Shown: piece by piece, positions 1 through 8,351 of the stretch
Numbering within the stretch: the stretch's first letter is position 1
How the letters are laid out: each line of letters begins with the position of its first letter
Assembly (NCBI RefSeq): GCF_017491605.1
Contig: NZ_JAFGYY010000017.1
Location: 62,001 to 126,000 of the forward strand
Source: Pseudomonas sp. 30_B
GTDB lineage: Bacteria > Pseudomonadota > Gammaproteobacteria > Pseudomonadales > Pseudomonadaceae
DNA: 64,000 nt
Reading direction: 5' to 3'
Position numbers and translations under genes: made by a program
The notes under the pieces: generated by a model
The model's database searches: none
What the model saw: the letters and a program-made list of their open reading frames with translations, nothing else
What the model was told of the DNA's origin: nothing

Positions 1-712
1 TGCCGCTGCCATAGCACTCCAGTAACAGCGCCTGTACGCCACTGCCCAGCAGCGCGCGCAGGTGTTCGGCACGCAGGCCGGGGAACAGCGGCAGCACGGC
101 GAGATTCACCGGCTGGCGCGGTTGACGGTAATCCAGCGCGGCAGGAATCGATTCGGCGCGCTCGCCATGGCGCTCGCGCGGCAGCATCGCAAAGGCGTCG
201 AAGGCCTCGCTGCGCAGCTTGGTGACGCGGGCGCCGTGCATCAGCTCGCCATTGAAGTAGAGCCAGACGCCCGGCTCGACGCCGGCCTCCAGGGCCTTCA
301 GGCTGCCCAGGAGGTTGGCCGGCGCATCGCTGCCCGGTACGCCCATGGGCTGCATGGAGCCGGTCAATACCACCGGCACGTCCAGGCCCAGCAGCAGGAA
401 GGACAGCGCGGCGGCGCTATAGGCCAGGGTGTCGGTGCCGTGCAGCACCAGCACGCCGTCATGGCCGCCCTGCTCCACCGCCTCGACGATGGCGTCGCGC
501 ATGGCCAGCCAGTTGGCCTGGGTCATGTTGGCGCTGTCGAGCAGCGGCTGCAGTTCGGCAAAGGACCAGTCGAGGCGAATCTCGCCGTGCCCTTGCAGCT
601 GTTCACGCATGCGAGCTTCGAAACCGCCAGCCGGCGCCAGACCTTCGGCGGTCTGCAGCATGCCGATGGTGCCGCCGGTATAGAGGACGAAAAGGTTCTT
701 CACGCGGCGCAT
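1..712 (-). CDS. ansA: L-asparaginase, type I family (3' end cut by window edge)
   Basis: Hydrolyses L-asparagine to aspartate and ammonia, probably in the cytoplasm since no signal peptide is seen. The reverse strand reads MRRVKNLFVLYTGGTIGM and stays open to the window edge, giving about 237 of an expected 325-335 residues. Both catalytic threonine motifs of the family are present: TGGTIG near residue 13 and HGTDTLAYSA near residue 93. The chosen start is the ATG at 712 with a weak AAGAG upstream; a GTG at 703 is an alternative. It lies downstream of an amino-acid symporter on the same strand, the same order as ansA and its neighbour in P. aeruginosa, but a hairpin separates the two. Family assignment is secure; the symbol rests on synteny. 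Confidence 0.9.
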   Translation of the reverse strand, partial: MRRVKNLFVLYTGGTIGMLQTAEGLAPAGGFEARMREQLQGHGEIRLDWSFAELQPLLDSANMTQANWLAMRDAIVEAVEQGGHDGVLVLHGTDTLAYSAAALSFLLLGLDVPVVLTGSMQPMGVPGSDAPANLLGSLKALEAGVEPGVWLYFNGELMHGARVTKLRSEAFDAFAMLPRERHGERAESIPAALDYRQPRQPVNLAVLPLFPGLRAEHLRALLGSGVQALLLECYGSG

Positions 713-748
713 GCCAGTGCTCTTGTAGGAAAGTTCACAGGATAAACC

Positions 749-776
749 GCGAGGCCGGGAAAAGTCCCGGCCTCGC
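749..776. terminator. Hairpin terminator between symporter and ansA
   Basis: Perfect 12-bp stem (GCGAGGCCGGGA and its complement) around an AAAG loop, with short T runs on both sides. It lies 22 bp past the symporter stop and would end its transcript, although the T tract is poor. Confidence 0.7.
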
Positions 777-798
777 GTTTCAGACCAAGGTCAGCGGA

Positions 799-2241
799 TC
801 AGCCCTGGGCGGGCAGGCTGCCGTGGGCCGGAGCGGTCGAGTTGACCTTGTGGGCGTCGCGCCAGGCATCGTGGTCGATGTCCAGGTCGGCGAACTTGCT
901 GGTATCGAACACCGGGCGCTCGATGCCGGCGGCGCGCTGCTCGTCGTAGTCGCGCATCACGCGCAGGCCGACCTTGATCAGCATCGCCAGGGCCACCAGG
1001 TTGACGAAGGCCAGGCAGGTCATGGTGATGTCGGCGAAGGCGAACACGGTGCCCAGGTTCTGCATCGAGCCCCAAAGGATCAGGCCCAGCACCAGGACGC
1101 GGAAGGCGACCAGCGCGGTGCGGCTACGGCCGACGATGAACTGCAGGGCGTTCTCGCCGAGGTAGTAGTTGTAGGTGATGCAGGTGAACACGAACAGCGA
1201 CAGCGCGACGCTGACGAAGATGCGGCCCCAGTCACCCACCACGGCGGCCAGCGAGTTCTGGGTCAGGGTGATGCCGTCGCCTTCGAAGCCGGGGGTGTAG
1301 AAGCCCGAGAGCAGGATCAGCAGCGCGGTGCAGGTGCAGATGACGAAGGTGTCGAGGAACACGCTGAACGCCTGGACCACGCCCTGGGACGCCGGGTGAC
1401 GCACGGCGGCGACAGCGGCCACGTTCGGCGCACTGCCCAGGCCCGCTTCGTTGGCGAACACGCCACGCTTCACGCCCATCACGATGGCGCTGCCCAGCAG
1501 ACCGGCGAAGGCCGGTTCCAGGCCGAAGGCGCTCTTGACGATGGTGGTCAGCATGTCCGGCACCAGCTCGATCTGGGTGACGATCACGTAGAGGGTCACG
1601 GCGATGTAGGCCAGGGTCTTGACCGGTACCAGCAGGTCGGACACCGCCGCGATGCGCTGGATGCCGCCGAAGAACACGATGGCCAGCAGCACGGCCAGGC
1701 CGATGCCGGAGTACAGCACCGGAATGTGGAAGGCGTTCTGCAGCGAGTGGGTCACGGTGAAGGCTTGCAGGCCGTTGAAGGCGAAGCCGTAGGTGACCAG
1801 CAGCAGGACCGCGAAGGTCAGCGCCATCCAGCGCAGCTTCAGGCCGTGCTGGATGTAGTAGGCCGGGCCGCCACGGTACAGGCCGTCGCCGTCGCTGCGC
1901 TTGTAGACCTGGGCCAGGGTGCACTCGAAGAAGCTGCTGGACATGCCCACCAGCGCGGTGACCCACATCCAGAACACGGCGCCCGGACCACCCAGGGTCA
2001 CGGCGATGCCGACACCGGCGATGTTACCGGCGCCCACGCGGCCGGCGAGCGACAGCATCAGGGCCTGGAAGGAGCTCAGTTGGCCAGCCTGGCCGCGGAT
2101 CGATTCCTTGAACACACCGAACATGTGGCCGAAATGGCGGAACTGGACGAAACGGGAGCGAATGGTGAAATACGCGCCGAGTCCGACGATGAGGACGATG
2201 AGGACTTTCCCGGAGAGGAAATCGTTGATCGCGTCGAGCAT
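799..2241 (-). CDS. Sodium:alanine/glycine symporter (AGCS family)
   Basis: Inner-membrane Na+-coupled amino-acid uptake carrier of 480 residues, normal for the AGCS family. About ten hydrophobic segments are visible. The family signature region GRVGAGNIAGVGIAVTLGG is near residues 67-85, and the EAGLGSAPNVAA segment is near 265. The start ATG at 2241 follows a weak ribosome site. It precedes ansA, which suggests amino-acid import followed by deamidation, although substrates of this family (Ala, Gly, sometimes Asn/Gln) cannot be read from sequence. The long opposite-strand reading frame is only the codon shadow of this gene. Confidence 0.93.
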   Translation of the reverse strand: MLDAINDFLSGKVLIVLIVGLGAYFTIRSRFVQFRHFGHMFGVFKESIRGQAGQLSSFQALMLSLAGRVGAGNIAGVGIAVTLGGPGAVFWMWVTALVGMSSSFFECTLAQVYKRSDGDGLYRGGPAYYIQHGLKLRWMALTFAVLLLVTYGFAFNGLQAFTVTHSLQNAFHIPVLYSGIGLAVLLAIVFFGGIQRIAAVSDLLVPVKTLAYIAVTLYVIVTQIELVPDMLTTIVKSAFGLEPAFAGLLGSAIVMGVKRGVFANEAGLGSAPNVAAVAAVRHPASQGVVQAFSVFLDTFVICTCTALLILLSGFYTPGFEGDGITLTQNSLAAVVGDWGRIFVSVALSLFVFTCITYNYYLGENALQFIVGRSRTALVAFRVLVLGLILWGSMQNLGTVFAFADITMTCLAFVNLVALAMLIKVGLRVMRDYDEQRAAGIERPVFDTSKFADLDIDHDAWRDAHKVNSTAPAHGSLPAQG

Positions 2242-2355
2242 GTGCTGGGGCCTCGATTGTTATTGTGGGAGCACGGGCCTGGGGCTGGCCCGCTCACTGG
2301 GGGCGCATGGTTGCGCTCGAAGCCTGTTGAAACAATTTCGCGGCTTGTTCCGAGT

Positions 2356-2393
2356 TGATGCGACCTGACGCTATAATTGCGCCAGTCGCATCA
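2356..2393 (+). promoter_or_regulatory. Consensus -10 box inside a perfect 9-bp inverted repeat
   Basis: TGATGCGAC (2356-2364) and GTCGCATCA (2385-2393) are exact inverted repeats with centres 29 bp apart. Between them lies a perfect TATAAT (2372-2377). This sits 16 bp before the HTH gene starting at 2410 and has the look of an autoregulated operator. The -35 is weak. Confidence 0.6.
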
Positions 2394-2409
2394 CCATGAC
2401 CTGGCACAA

Positions 2410-3228
2410 ATGTCCGAAAACCTTGGCCCCAATCTCAAGCTGCTTTGCGCTCACTACCGTTCTATCTCGGAGGTTTGCCGCAAGCTCGCGATCAATCGCG
2501 CGCAGTTCAACAAATACCTCGGCGGGCAGAGCCAGCCCACCGCGTACAACCTCAAGAGAATTGGGGATTTCTTCGGCGTCGAGGACTACGAGCTGCAATT
2601 GCCGCCCGAGCAGTTCGCCCGCCTGATCGGTGCGCGGAGTACCTCACCGGCGAACGTGCAGCGCGACGACCCGCTGATGGAAATGCTCCGCCCGCTGCGC
2701 GAGCACGCGGGCAACCTGTCGCGCTACTGCGGCTACTACTTCGAGTATTCCAACTGCATGTCGGTGCCCGGTTCGATCCTGCTGTCGCTGGTGCACCTCT
2801 ACGAGGAAGGCGGCAACTTCCTCTTCGAGCGCCAGGAACGCCAGGAACGCTCCAGCAGCACCGACGTGCAGGCCGAGGACTGGGTGCGCTGCCGCTATCT
2901 GGGCGCGGCGTTCCAGCTGCAGGACCGGGTGTTCCTGCTGGACTACGAGTCGCTCACCGTCAACGAGATGAGCCAGACCATCCTCATCCCCAGCTTCAAG
3001 AGCCGCATCACCCGCCTCAACGGGTTGAAGACCGGCGTCTCCAGCGGCGACCGCCGCACCCCGGCCTGCACCCGCGTGGTGTGGGAATACCTGGGGCCGG
3101 AGATCAACCGGATCGCCGCCTACCGCCAGGTGAAGCTGTACCAGCCGGACGATCCGCGCATCGACGACGACGTGCGCCAGCGCTTGTCGGTGGGGCCGAT
3201 CCGCCATGGATTGTTCGAGATCGAGTAG
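2410..3228 (+). CDS. HTH (Xre/Cro-like) transcriptional regulator
   Basis: Predicted cytoplasmic DNA-binding protein of 272 residues. An N-terminal helix-turn-helix is visible: SISEVCRKLAINRAQFNKYL around residues 17-36, then GQSQPTAYNLKRIGDFFGV, the usual layout of the lambda-repressor-like fold. The remaining roughly 190 residues form a conserved-looking ligand or partner domain that I cannot name. The ATG at 2410 is preferred because the upstream in-frame start at 2377 would overlap the -10 box. It is divergent from the AGCS symporter gene and could regulate it or itself. Confidence 0.75.
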   Translation: MSENLGPNLKLLCAHYRSISEVCRKLAINRAQFNKYLGGQSQPTAYNLKRIGDFFGVEDYELQLPPEQFARLIGARSTSPANVQRDDPLMEMLRPLREHAGNLSRYCGYYFEYSNCMSVPGSILLSLVHLYEEGGNFLFERQERQERSSSTDVQAEDWVRCRYLGAAFQLQDRVFLLDYESLTVNEMSQTILIPSFKSRITRLNGLKTGVSSGDRRTPACTRVVWEYLGPEINRIAAYRQVKLYQPDDPRIDDDVRQRLSVGPIRHGLFEIE

Positions 3229-3240
3229 AGACGGCTTTTC

Positions 3241-3330
3241 GTAGGAGCGAGCTTGCTCGCGAACAGCCCAGCACCGGAGCAGCCAGAAACCCGTTCGCGA
3301 GCAAGGACCGGGCGTCCCCCTCGGTCCTAC
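3241..3330. repeat. REP doublet with a variant arm
   Basis: The left arm is the standard Pseudomonas GTAGGAGCGAGCTTGCTCGC palindrome. The right arm starts as its complement and then switches to a different arm carrying GGGCGTCCCCCTCGG. The same variant arm occurs at 53744. Confidence 0.8.
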
Positions 3331-3345
3331 AGGTAGAGCCCCGCC

Positions 3346-4230
3346 CTACCCCTTGCGGCTCTGCAACCAGGCGGCAGCCAGCCCACTACCGCAGATCACC
3401 GCGATGCCCAGCAGCGCCGACGGCTCCGGCGTATGGCCGAAGATCACCAAGCCCAGCAATCCGGCGAAGACGATCTGGCAGTAACTGAACGGCGCCAAAA
3501 GCGCCGGCGCGGCGTGCTTGAAGGCCTGGGTCAGGAACAGGTGCGCGGTCATCCCGCAGGTACCCAGGGCCAGCATCATCAGGCCATGCACCAGCCCCGG
3601 CCATTGCCAGAAGAACGGCACCAGCGCGCTGACGATCAGGGTATTGCACAGGCCGGCGAAGAAGTTGCTGGTGGTCGGGCTGTCGACCTGGCTGAGCTTG
3701 CGGGTCAGCAACTGGTAGAAGCTGAAGCACAACGCCGAGCCGAATGGCAGCAGCACCGCCGGGGTGAACAATGCGCCACCGGGGTGGACGATGACCAGCA
3801 CGCCGGCGAATCCCACCAGCACCGCCGCCCACTGGCCGGCGCTGACCCGCTCGCCGAGCAGCGGCACCGACAGGGCCGTCACCAGCAGCGGCGCGAGGAA
3901 GTTCACCGACGTCGCCTCGGCCAGCGGGATGTACTGCAGCCCCGTGGTGAACAGGAAGCTGGTGCCCAGCAGGCAGAGCGCACGTGCCGCCTGGAGGAAC
4001 GGATGGCGGGTGCGCAGCACGGCAAAACCGGCGCGCGGCAGGAAGATGCCCGCCATCAGGAGGGTGTGCACTACATAGCGCGCCCAGACCACCATGACGA
4101 TGGGGTAGATGCTCGCCAGGTACTTCGACAGCGCGTCGTGGCTGGAGAACAGGAAAGTCGCCTGGACGATGAGCAGGATGCCCTTGAAGGGCTGGTTGGC
4201 GCCGGACAACGGCGATTGGCTGGTACTCAT
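3346..4230 (-). CDS. EamA/DMT family transporter
   Basis: Inner-membrane exporter of the drug/metabolite transporter superfamily, 294 residues with about ten transmembrane helices arranged as two EamA repeats. Each repeat ends in the typical GERVSAGQWAAVLVGFAGV or a related segment. The start ATG at 4230 gives the usual family length; a longer frame reaching back to 4410 has no plausible ribosome site and reads as non-transporter sequence. The substrate is unknown. A 496-bp gap separates it from the divergent porin gene. Confidence 0.88.
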   Translation of the reverse strand: MSTSQSPLSGANQPFKGILLIVQATFLFSSHDALSKYLASIYPIVMVVWARYVVHTLLMAGIFLPRAGFAVLRTRHPFLQAARALCLLGTSFLFTTGLQYIPLAEATSVNFLAPLLVTALSVPLLGERVSAGQWAAVLVGFAGVLVIVHPGGALFTPAVLLPFGSALCFSFYQLLTRKLSQVDSPTTSNFFAGLCNTLIVSALVPFFWQWPGLVHGLMMLALGTCGMTAHLFLTQAFKHAAPALLAPFSYCQIVFAGLLGLVIFGHTPEPSALLGIAVICGSGLAAAWLQSRKG

Positions 4231-4431
4231 CGGGTCACGGAGATCGAAGGGCGGAAACGGCTGGCACGCCAGCCTACCAAGAAGCACAGGGGAAACAATC
4301 CACGCCGGCGACTCGCGGGCCCGCCGCAAGGCGATGGTGCATGCGTTCTGACAGAAGCTCGGCGCGCTGAACGGCATGCTACGCGTAATCCCCTGAAAGA
4401 AATGTCCCAAACGGTTAATTCCTGTTCGAAC

Positions 4432-4450
4432 AGCGAACAGTTACGCCTCG
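4432..4450. promoter_or_regulatory. 7-bp inverted repeat in the EamA/porin divergent gap
   Basis: CTGTTCG and CGAACAG separated by 5 bases, in the 496-bp space between divergent genes. It could be a binding site for a dimeric regulator. Nothing else recognisable was found in this gap except short runs of compositionally ordinary DNA. Confidence 0.35.
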
Positions 4451-4726
4451 GACGAATTGCGGCGACGCGCCGGGCGGAACCACTATGGCCCCAGCCGCCG
4501 CCTCGATGCGGCGTCCACAACTATAAGAAAGGTCCGTTCACATGCTCATGCTCTCCCTGGCACGCCGTCGCGCGTGCATCGCCCTCACCGCCCCGCCCTC
4601 CGCTCCTGTCGCGCCCGGCTGATCGCCTGATCCACGCCCGCTGATCGTTTTCATCGCCTATCCGCCGAACCGTGCGGAGGCCCCCGTTTGCCCGCGAACA
4701 ACGACAAGAATGCCGAGGGAACACCC

Positions 4727-5977
4727 ATGATCCGCCACTTGCCCCATCTCACCGTCACCGCGTGCCTGCTGCCCGCCCTGCCCGTCCTGGCCCATGCCGA
4801 CGAAGGCGGCTTCCTCGAAGACGCCAAGGCCAGCCTGCTGCTGCGCAACTTCTACATGAACCGCAATTTCGTCGGCGACGCCCGCCAGAACAAGGCCGAG
4901 GAATGGACGCAGAACTTCATCCTCGACGCCCGCTCCGGCTACACCCAGGGCACCGTCGGCCTGGGGATGGACGTGCTGGGCCTGTACAGCGTCAAGCTCG
5001 ACGGCGGCAAGGGCACCGCCGGCACCCAGCTGCTGCCGGTGCACGACGACGGCCGCCCCGCCGACGACTTCGGCCGCCTGGCGTTGGCCGGCAAGGCGAA
5101 GGTGTCGAAGACCGAACTCAAGGCCGGGGAATGGATGGTGGTGCTGCCGATCCTGCGCTCCGACGACGGCCGCTCGCTGCCGCAGACCTTCCAGGGCGCG
5201 CAGTTGACCTCGAAGGAGATCGACGGCCTGAGCCTCTACGGCGGCCAGTTCCGCCAGAACAGCCCGCGCAACGATGCCAGCATGGAGGACATGTCGCTGT
5301 TCAGCCGCCCCGCCTTCACCTCCGACCGCTTCAACTTCGTCGGTGGCGAATACCGCTTCAACGGCGACCGCACCCTGGTCGGCCTGTGGAATGCCGAGTT
5401 GAAGGACATCTACCAGCAGCAGTACCTGCAACTGCAGCACAGCCAGCCGGTGGGCGATTGGGTACTCGGTGCGAATATCGGCTACTTCTGGGGCAAGGAG
5501 GACGGCAGCGCCCGCGCCGGCGACCTGGACAACCGCACCTTCTCCGGGCTGTTCTCGGCAAAATACGGTGCCAGCACCTTCTATGTCGGCCTGCAGAAGG
5601 TCATGGGCGAGGACGAGTGGTTCCGCGTCAACGGCACCAGCGGCGGCACCCTGGCCAACGACAGTTTCAACTCCAGCTACGACAACGCGAAGGAGCGCTC
5701 CTGGCAGGTACGCCATGACTACGACTTCGCCGCCTTCGGCATCCCCGGCCTGACGCTGATGAACCGCTACCTCAAGGGCAACGACGTGCACAACGCCAGC
5801 ACCGACGACGGCAGCGAATGGGGCCGCGAGAGCGAGCTGGCGTACACGGTGCAGAGCGGCACCTTCAAGACGCTGAACGTCAAGTGGCGCAACTCGACCA
5901 TGCGTCGTGACTGGGGCCGGACCAACAGCTTCGACGAGAACCGGCTGATCATCAGCTATCCGCTGTCGCTGCTCTGA
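4727..5977 (+). CDS. OprD-family outer-membrane porin
   Basis: Substrate-specific 18-strand porin for small organic acids or amino acids, in the outer membrane. The 416-residue precursor starts with a signal peptide ending LPVLAHA. It then shows family landmarks: FLEDAKASLLLRNFYMNR, SGYTQGTVGLGMDVLG, a 'LTSKEIDGLSLYGGQF' segment, and a C-terminal strand ending with aromatic/hydrophobic residues for assembly. The start ATG at 4727 follows GAGGGA at good spacing. I cannot decide which OprD/Opd subgroup it belongs to. No terminator follows, only REP sequences. Confidence 0.92.
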   Translation: MIRHLPHLTVTACLLPALPVLAHADEGGFLEDAKASLLLRNFYMNRNFVGDARQNKAEEWTQNFILDARSGYTQGTVGLGMDVLGLYSVKLDGGKGTAGTQLLPVHDDGRPADDFGRLALAGKAKVSKTELKAGEWMVVLPILRSDDGRSLPQTFQGAQLTSKEIDGLSLYGGQFRQNSPRNDASMEDMSLFSRPAFTSDRFNFVGGEYRFNGDRTLVGLWNAELKDIYQQQYLQLQHSQPVGDWVLGANIGYFWGKEDGSARAGDLDNRTFSGLFSAKYGASTFYVGLQKVMGEDEWFRVNGTSGGTLANDSFNSSYDNAKERSWQVRHDYDFAAFGIPGLTLMNRYLKGNDVHNASTDDGSEWGRESELAYTVQSGTFKTLNVKWRNSTMRRDWGRTNSFDENRLIISYPLSLL

Positions 5978-5984
5978 GGCTTTG

Positions 5985-6236
5985 TGTAGGAGCGAGCAGC
6001 ACCACGCTACCCCCGGCAACCGTAGGAGCGGGCCATGCCCGCGATTCGGGCGCATGGCGCCCTCCTACAATGGGCGCCACACCCGCACCGGGACTGCGAC
6101 TCGCGTAGGAGCAGAGCTTCTCCGCGATCCACCGGCAAGGCCGGCGCCCGACAGGTTCGTGCCAGGCATTAGCATCTACCTGCTGCATCGCATTCCGCCG
6201 CGATGGATTTCGCGGACAAAGTCCGCTCCTCCGAAA
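5985..6236. repeat. Cluster of degraded REP elements
   Basis: Fills the 324-bp gap after the porin. It contains at least four GTAGGAGCG-type units or their complements: a truncated one at 5987, a hairpin pair around 6021-6067, one near 6104, and a GGAC-type arm near 6208-6230. Several are mutated, so this looks like an old insertion site. Confidence 0.7.
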
Positions 6237-6260
6237 GCGCTCCGCGCCCCATCCGCCATG

Positions 6261-6288
6261 AAAAAGCCCCAGCATGCCGGGGCTTTTT
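6261..6288. terminator. Bidirectional rho-independent terminator
   Basis: AAAAAGCCCC and GGGGCTTTTT flank an 8-base loop. It lies 13 bp past the stop of the PilU-like gene on the minus strand and would also stop read-through from the porin. Confidence 0.85.
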
Positions 6289-6301
6289 AACGGAATACGG
6301 C

Positions 6302-7516
6302 TTACTGCCCGGCCGGCTTGTCTTCCGCGTCTTCCGCCTCGATTTCTTCCAGCGCCAGCTCAAGGCCCCAACTGGAAGAGTCGGCAGCCGGCGCGGCGGC
6401 TGCGGGCGCCGGCGCCGGACTGGAGGCCGCGGCAGAGTTGGTCACCATGGCCGGGTTGTCCTTGTAGAGCTTGAGCTTCAGGCGCAGGTTGTTCGCTGAG
6501 TCGGCGTTCTTCACCGCCTCGTCTTCGCTGATCGCCCCTTCCACCGCCAGGTCGAACAGCGCCTGGTCGAAGGTCTGCATGCCCAGGGCACGAGACTTGT
6601 CCATGATCTCCTTGATCATGCTGAAGTCGCCGCGCTTGATGATGTCGCTGATGGTGGCCGTGCCCAGCAGCACCTCCACCGCGGCGCGGCGCTTGCCGTC
6701 CTGGGTGCGTACCAGGCGCTGGGAAACGAAGGCCTTGAGGTTGTTGCCCAGGTCGTTGAGCAGCTGTGGCCGGCGCTCCTCGGGGAAGAAGTTGATGATG
6801 CGGTCCAGCGCCTGGTTGGCGTTGTTGGCGTGCAGGGTGGAGATCGCCAGGTGGCCGGTGTCGGCGAAGGCCAGGGCGTGTTCCATGGTCTCGCGGTCGC
6901 GGATCTCGCCGATCAGGATCACGTCCGGCGCCTGGCGCAGGGTGTTCTTCAGCGCGGCATGGAAGCTGCGGGTGTCCACGCCCACTTCGCGCTGGTTGAT
7001 GATCGACTTGCGGTGCCGGTGCACGTACTCGATGGGGTCTTCGATGGTGATGATATGCCCGCCGCTGTTGCGGTTGCGGTGGTCGATCAGTGCCGCCAGG
7101 GAGGTGGACTTGCCCGAGCCGGTGCCGCCGACGAAGAGCACCAGGCCGCGCTTCTCCATCACCACCTTGAGCAGCACCTCCGGCAGCTTCAGGTCCTCGA
7201 ACAGTGGGATGTCCAGCTTGATGTTCCGCGCCACGATGGACACTTCATTGCGCTGCTTGAACAGGTTGACACGGAAGCGGCCAACGCCCTGCACCGAAAT
7301 GGCCAGGTTCATCTCCAGCTCGCGCTCGAAATCGGCACGCTGTTCCTCGTCCATCAGGCTGTAGCCGATGCGCGCCACGTCGCCGCTCTTGAGCGGCTCG
7401 TTGGTCAGCGGCTTGAGAACCCCGTTGAACTTGGCGCAAGGCGGCGCGCCGGTGGAAAGGTAGAGGTCGGAACCATCCTGGGTGGCCAGGATTTTCAGCA
7501 TCGACTGGATATCCAT
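6302..7516 (-). CDS. PilT/PilU-family type IV pilus motor ATPase
   Basis: Hexameric cytoplasmic ATPase of the pilus retraction family, 404 residues. The Walker A box GGTGSGKST, the HIITIEDPIEYVH aspartate box, Walker B ILIGEIRDRETME and the histidine box STLHANNANQALDRI appear in the family order. It resembles PilU more than PilT. After about residue 355 it adds an Ala/Pro-rich linker (SPAPAPAAAAPAA) and an acidic tail not found in PilU of P. aeruginosa. The ATG at 7516 is chosen over an upstream TTG. No other pilus genes are nearby, so it is probably an additional paralogue. Confidence 0.85.
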   Translation of the reverse strand: MDIQSMLKILATQDGSDLYLSTGAPPCAKFNGVLKPLTNEPLKSGDVARIGYSLMDEEQRADFERELEMNLAISVQGVGRFRVNLFKQRNEVSIVARNIKLDIPLFEDLKLPEVLLKVVMEKRGLVLFVGGTGSGKSTSLAALIDHRNRNSGGHIITIEDPIEYVHRHRKSIINQREVGVDTRSFHAALKNTLRQAPDVILIGEIRDRETMEHALAFADTGHLAISTLHANNANQALDRIINFFPEERRPQLLNDLGNNLKAFVSQRLVRTQDGKRRAAVEVLLGTATISDIIKRGDFSMIKEIMDKSRALGMQTFDQALFDLAVEGAISEDEAVKNADSANNLRLKLKLYKDNPAMVTNSAAASSPAPAPAAAAPAADSSSWGLELALEEIEAEDAEDKPAGQ

Positions 7517-7702
7517 AAGAACTGCATCCGTTCGCAAGGAGGGGGGCGGACGCCGCAGATTCCTCAGCGGCCTACGTGTCGGAATTTTCCGCCGACTCTA
7601 GGCAGCAGCCAAGTAAGGCACAATGCCACCCACCGGAAAATGCGACGTACGTCACCGCTCCCGTACAATGCCCATCCCGCCTGACTTTCCGAGGTAATAC
7701 CG

Positions 7703-7981
7703 ATGCCCGTCGCCATGGCCCGCCATATCCTGGTCAAGACCGCCGCCGAAGCCGAGCAGATCAAGCAGCGCCTGGCCCGTGGCGAGGATTTCGCCGCGCT
7801 GGCGCGCAAGCATTCCACCTGTGCCTCCGCCAAGCGCGGCGGCGACCTGGGGGAAGTCCGCCCGGGGCAGATGGTGCGCAGCATCGACCAGGTGATCTTC
7901 AAGAAACCCGTCGGCGTGGTGCATGGCCCGGTGAAGAGCCAGTTCGGCTACCATCTGGTCGAAGTCTACTTCCGGGATTGA
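7703..7981 (+). CDS. Parvulin-type peptidyl-prolyl cis-trans isomerase
   Basis: Small stand-alone PpiC-like isomerase of 92 residues that catalyses proline isomerisation in folding proteins. It shows the parvulin pattern: ARHILVKTAAEAEQIK, GEDFAALARKHSTC, GGDLGEVRPGQMV and the C-terminal FGYHLVEV. There is no signal peptide, so it is cytoplasmic. The ribosome site GAGGT stands 9 bp before ATG. It leads a tight operon with the MmcQ-like gene 4 bp downstream. Confidence 0.93.
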   Translation: MPVAMARHILVKTAAEAEQIKQRLARGEDFAALARKHSTCASAKRGGDLGEVRPGQMVRSIDQVIFKKPVGVVHGPVKSQFGYHLVEVYFRD

Positions 7982-7985
7982 AGCG

Positions 7986-8351
7986 ATGACGCCACAACAG
8001 ATCGCCCGTTTCTGCCTGCAACTGCCGGGTGCCCGCGAGGACATCAAGTGGGGCAGCAACCGTGTGTTCTCGGTGGCCGGCAACAAGATGTTCGCCATCC
8101 TCGACTTTCTCGACGAAGGCGCCGGCGGCCTGGCCTTCAAGGTCGGTCCGGAGCTGTTCCTGGGCTATGTGGACCGCCCCGGCATCCGCCCGGCGCCCTA
8201 CCTGGCGCGGGCCTTCTGGGTCGCCATGCAGCGCCCCTACCCCATGGGCGAAGCTGAACTCCGCGAAGCGCTCACCCGCTCGCACCAACTGGTGGTGGCC
8301 CGCCTGCCCAAGCGCCAGCGGCTGGGCCTGTTGCTGGACCAGACACCATGA
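7986..8351 (+). CDS. MmcQ/YjbR family protein
   Basis: A 121-residue protein of the MmcQ/YjbR family, which adopts a CyaY-like double-wing fold and is annotated as DNA-binding; its function is not settled. The family pattern is seen in CLQLPGAREDIKWG, NKMFAILDF, FKVGPELF and RPAPYLARAFWVAM. It lies between the parvulin gene and a glycolipid-binding-like gene, overlapping the latter by 4 bp (ATGA), so the three are probably co-translated. Confidence 0.88.
   Translation: MTPQQIARFCLQLPGAREDIKWGSNRVFSVAGNKMFAILDFLDEGAGGLAFKVGPELFLGYVDRPGIRPAPYLARAFWVAMQRPYPMGEAELREALTRSHQLVVARLPKRQRLGLLLDQTP

Noticed and set aside
62..745. Plus-strand frame at the left edge
   Set aside because: It is the shadow of the truncated minus-strand asparaginase gene, which has all catalytic motifs.
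823..2358. Long plus-strand reading frame opposite the AGCS symporter
   Set aside because: Gln/His/Gly-rich translation typical of the mirror frame of a GC-rich gene; no ribosome site, and the minus-strand protein is a clear family member.
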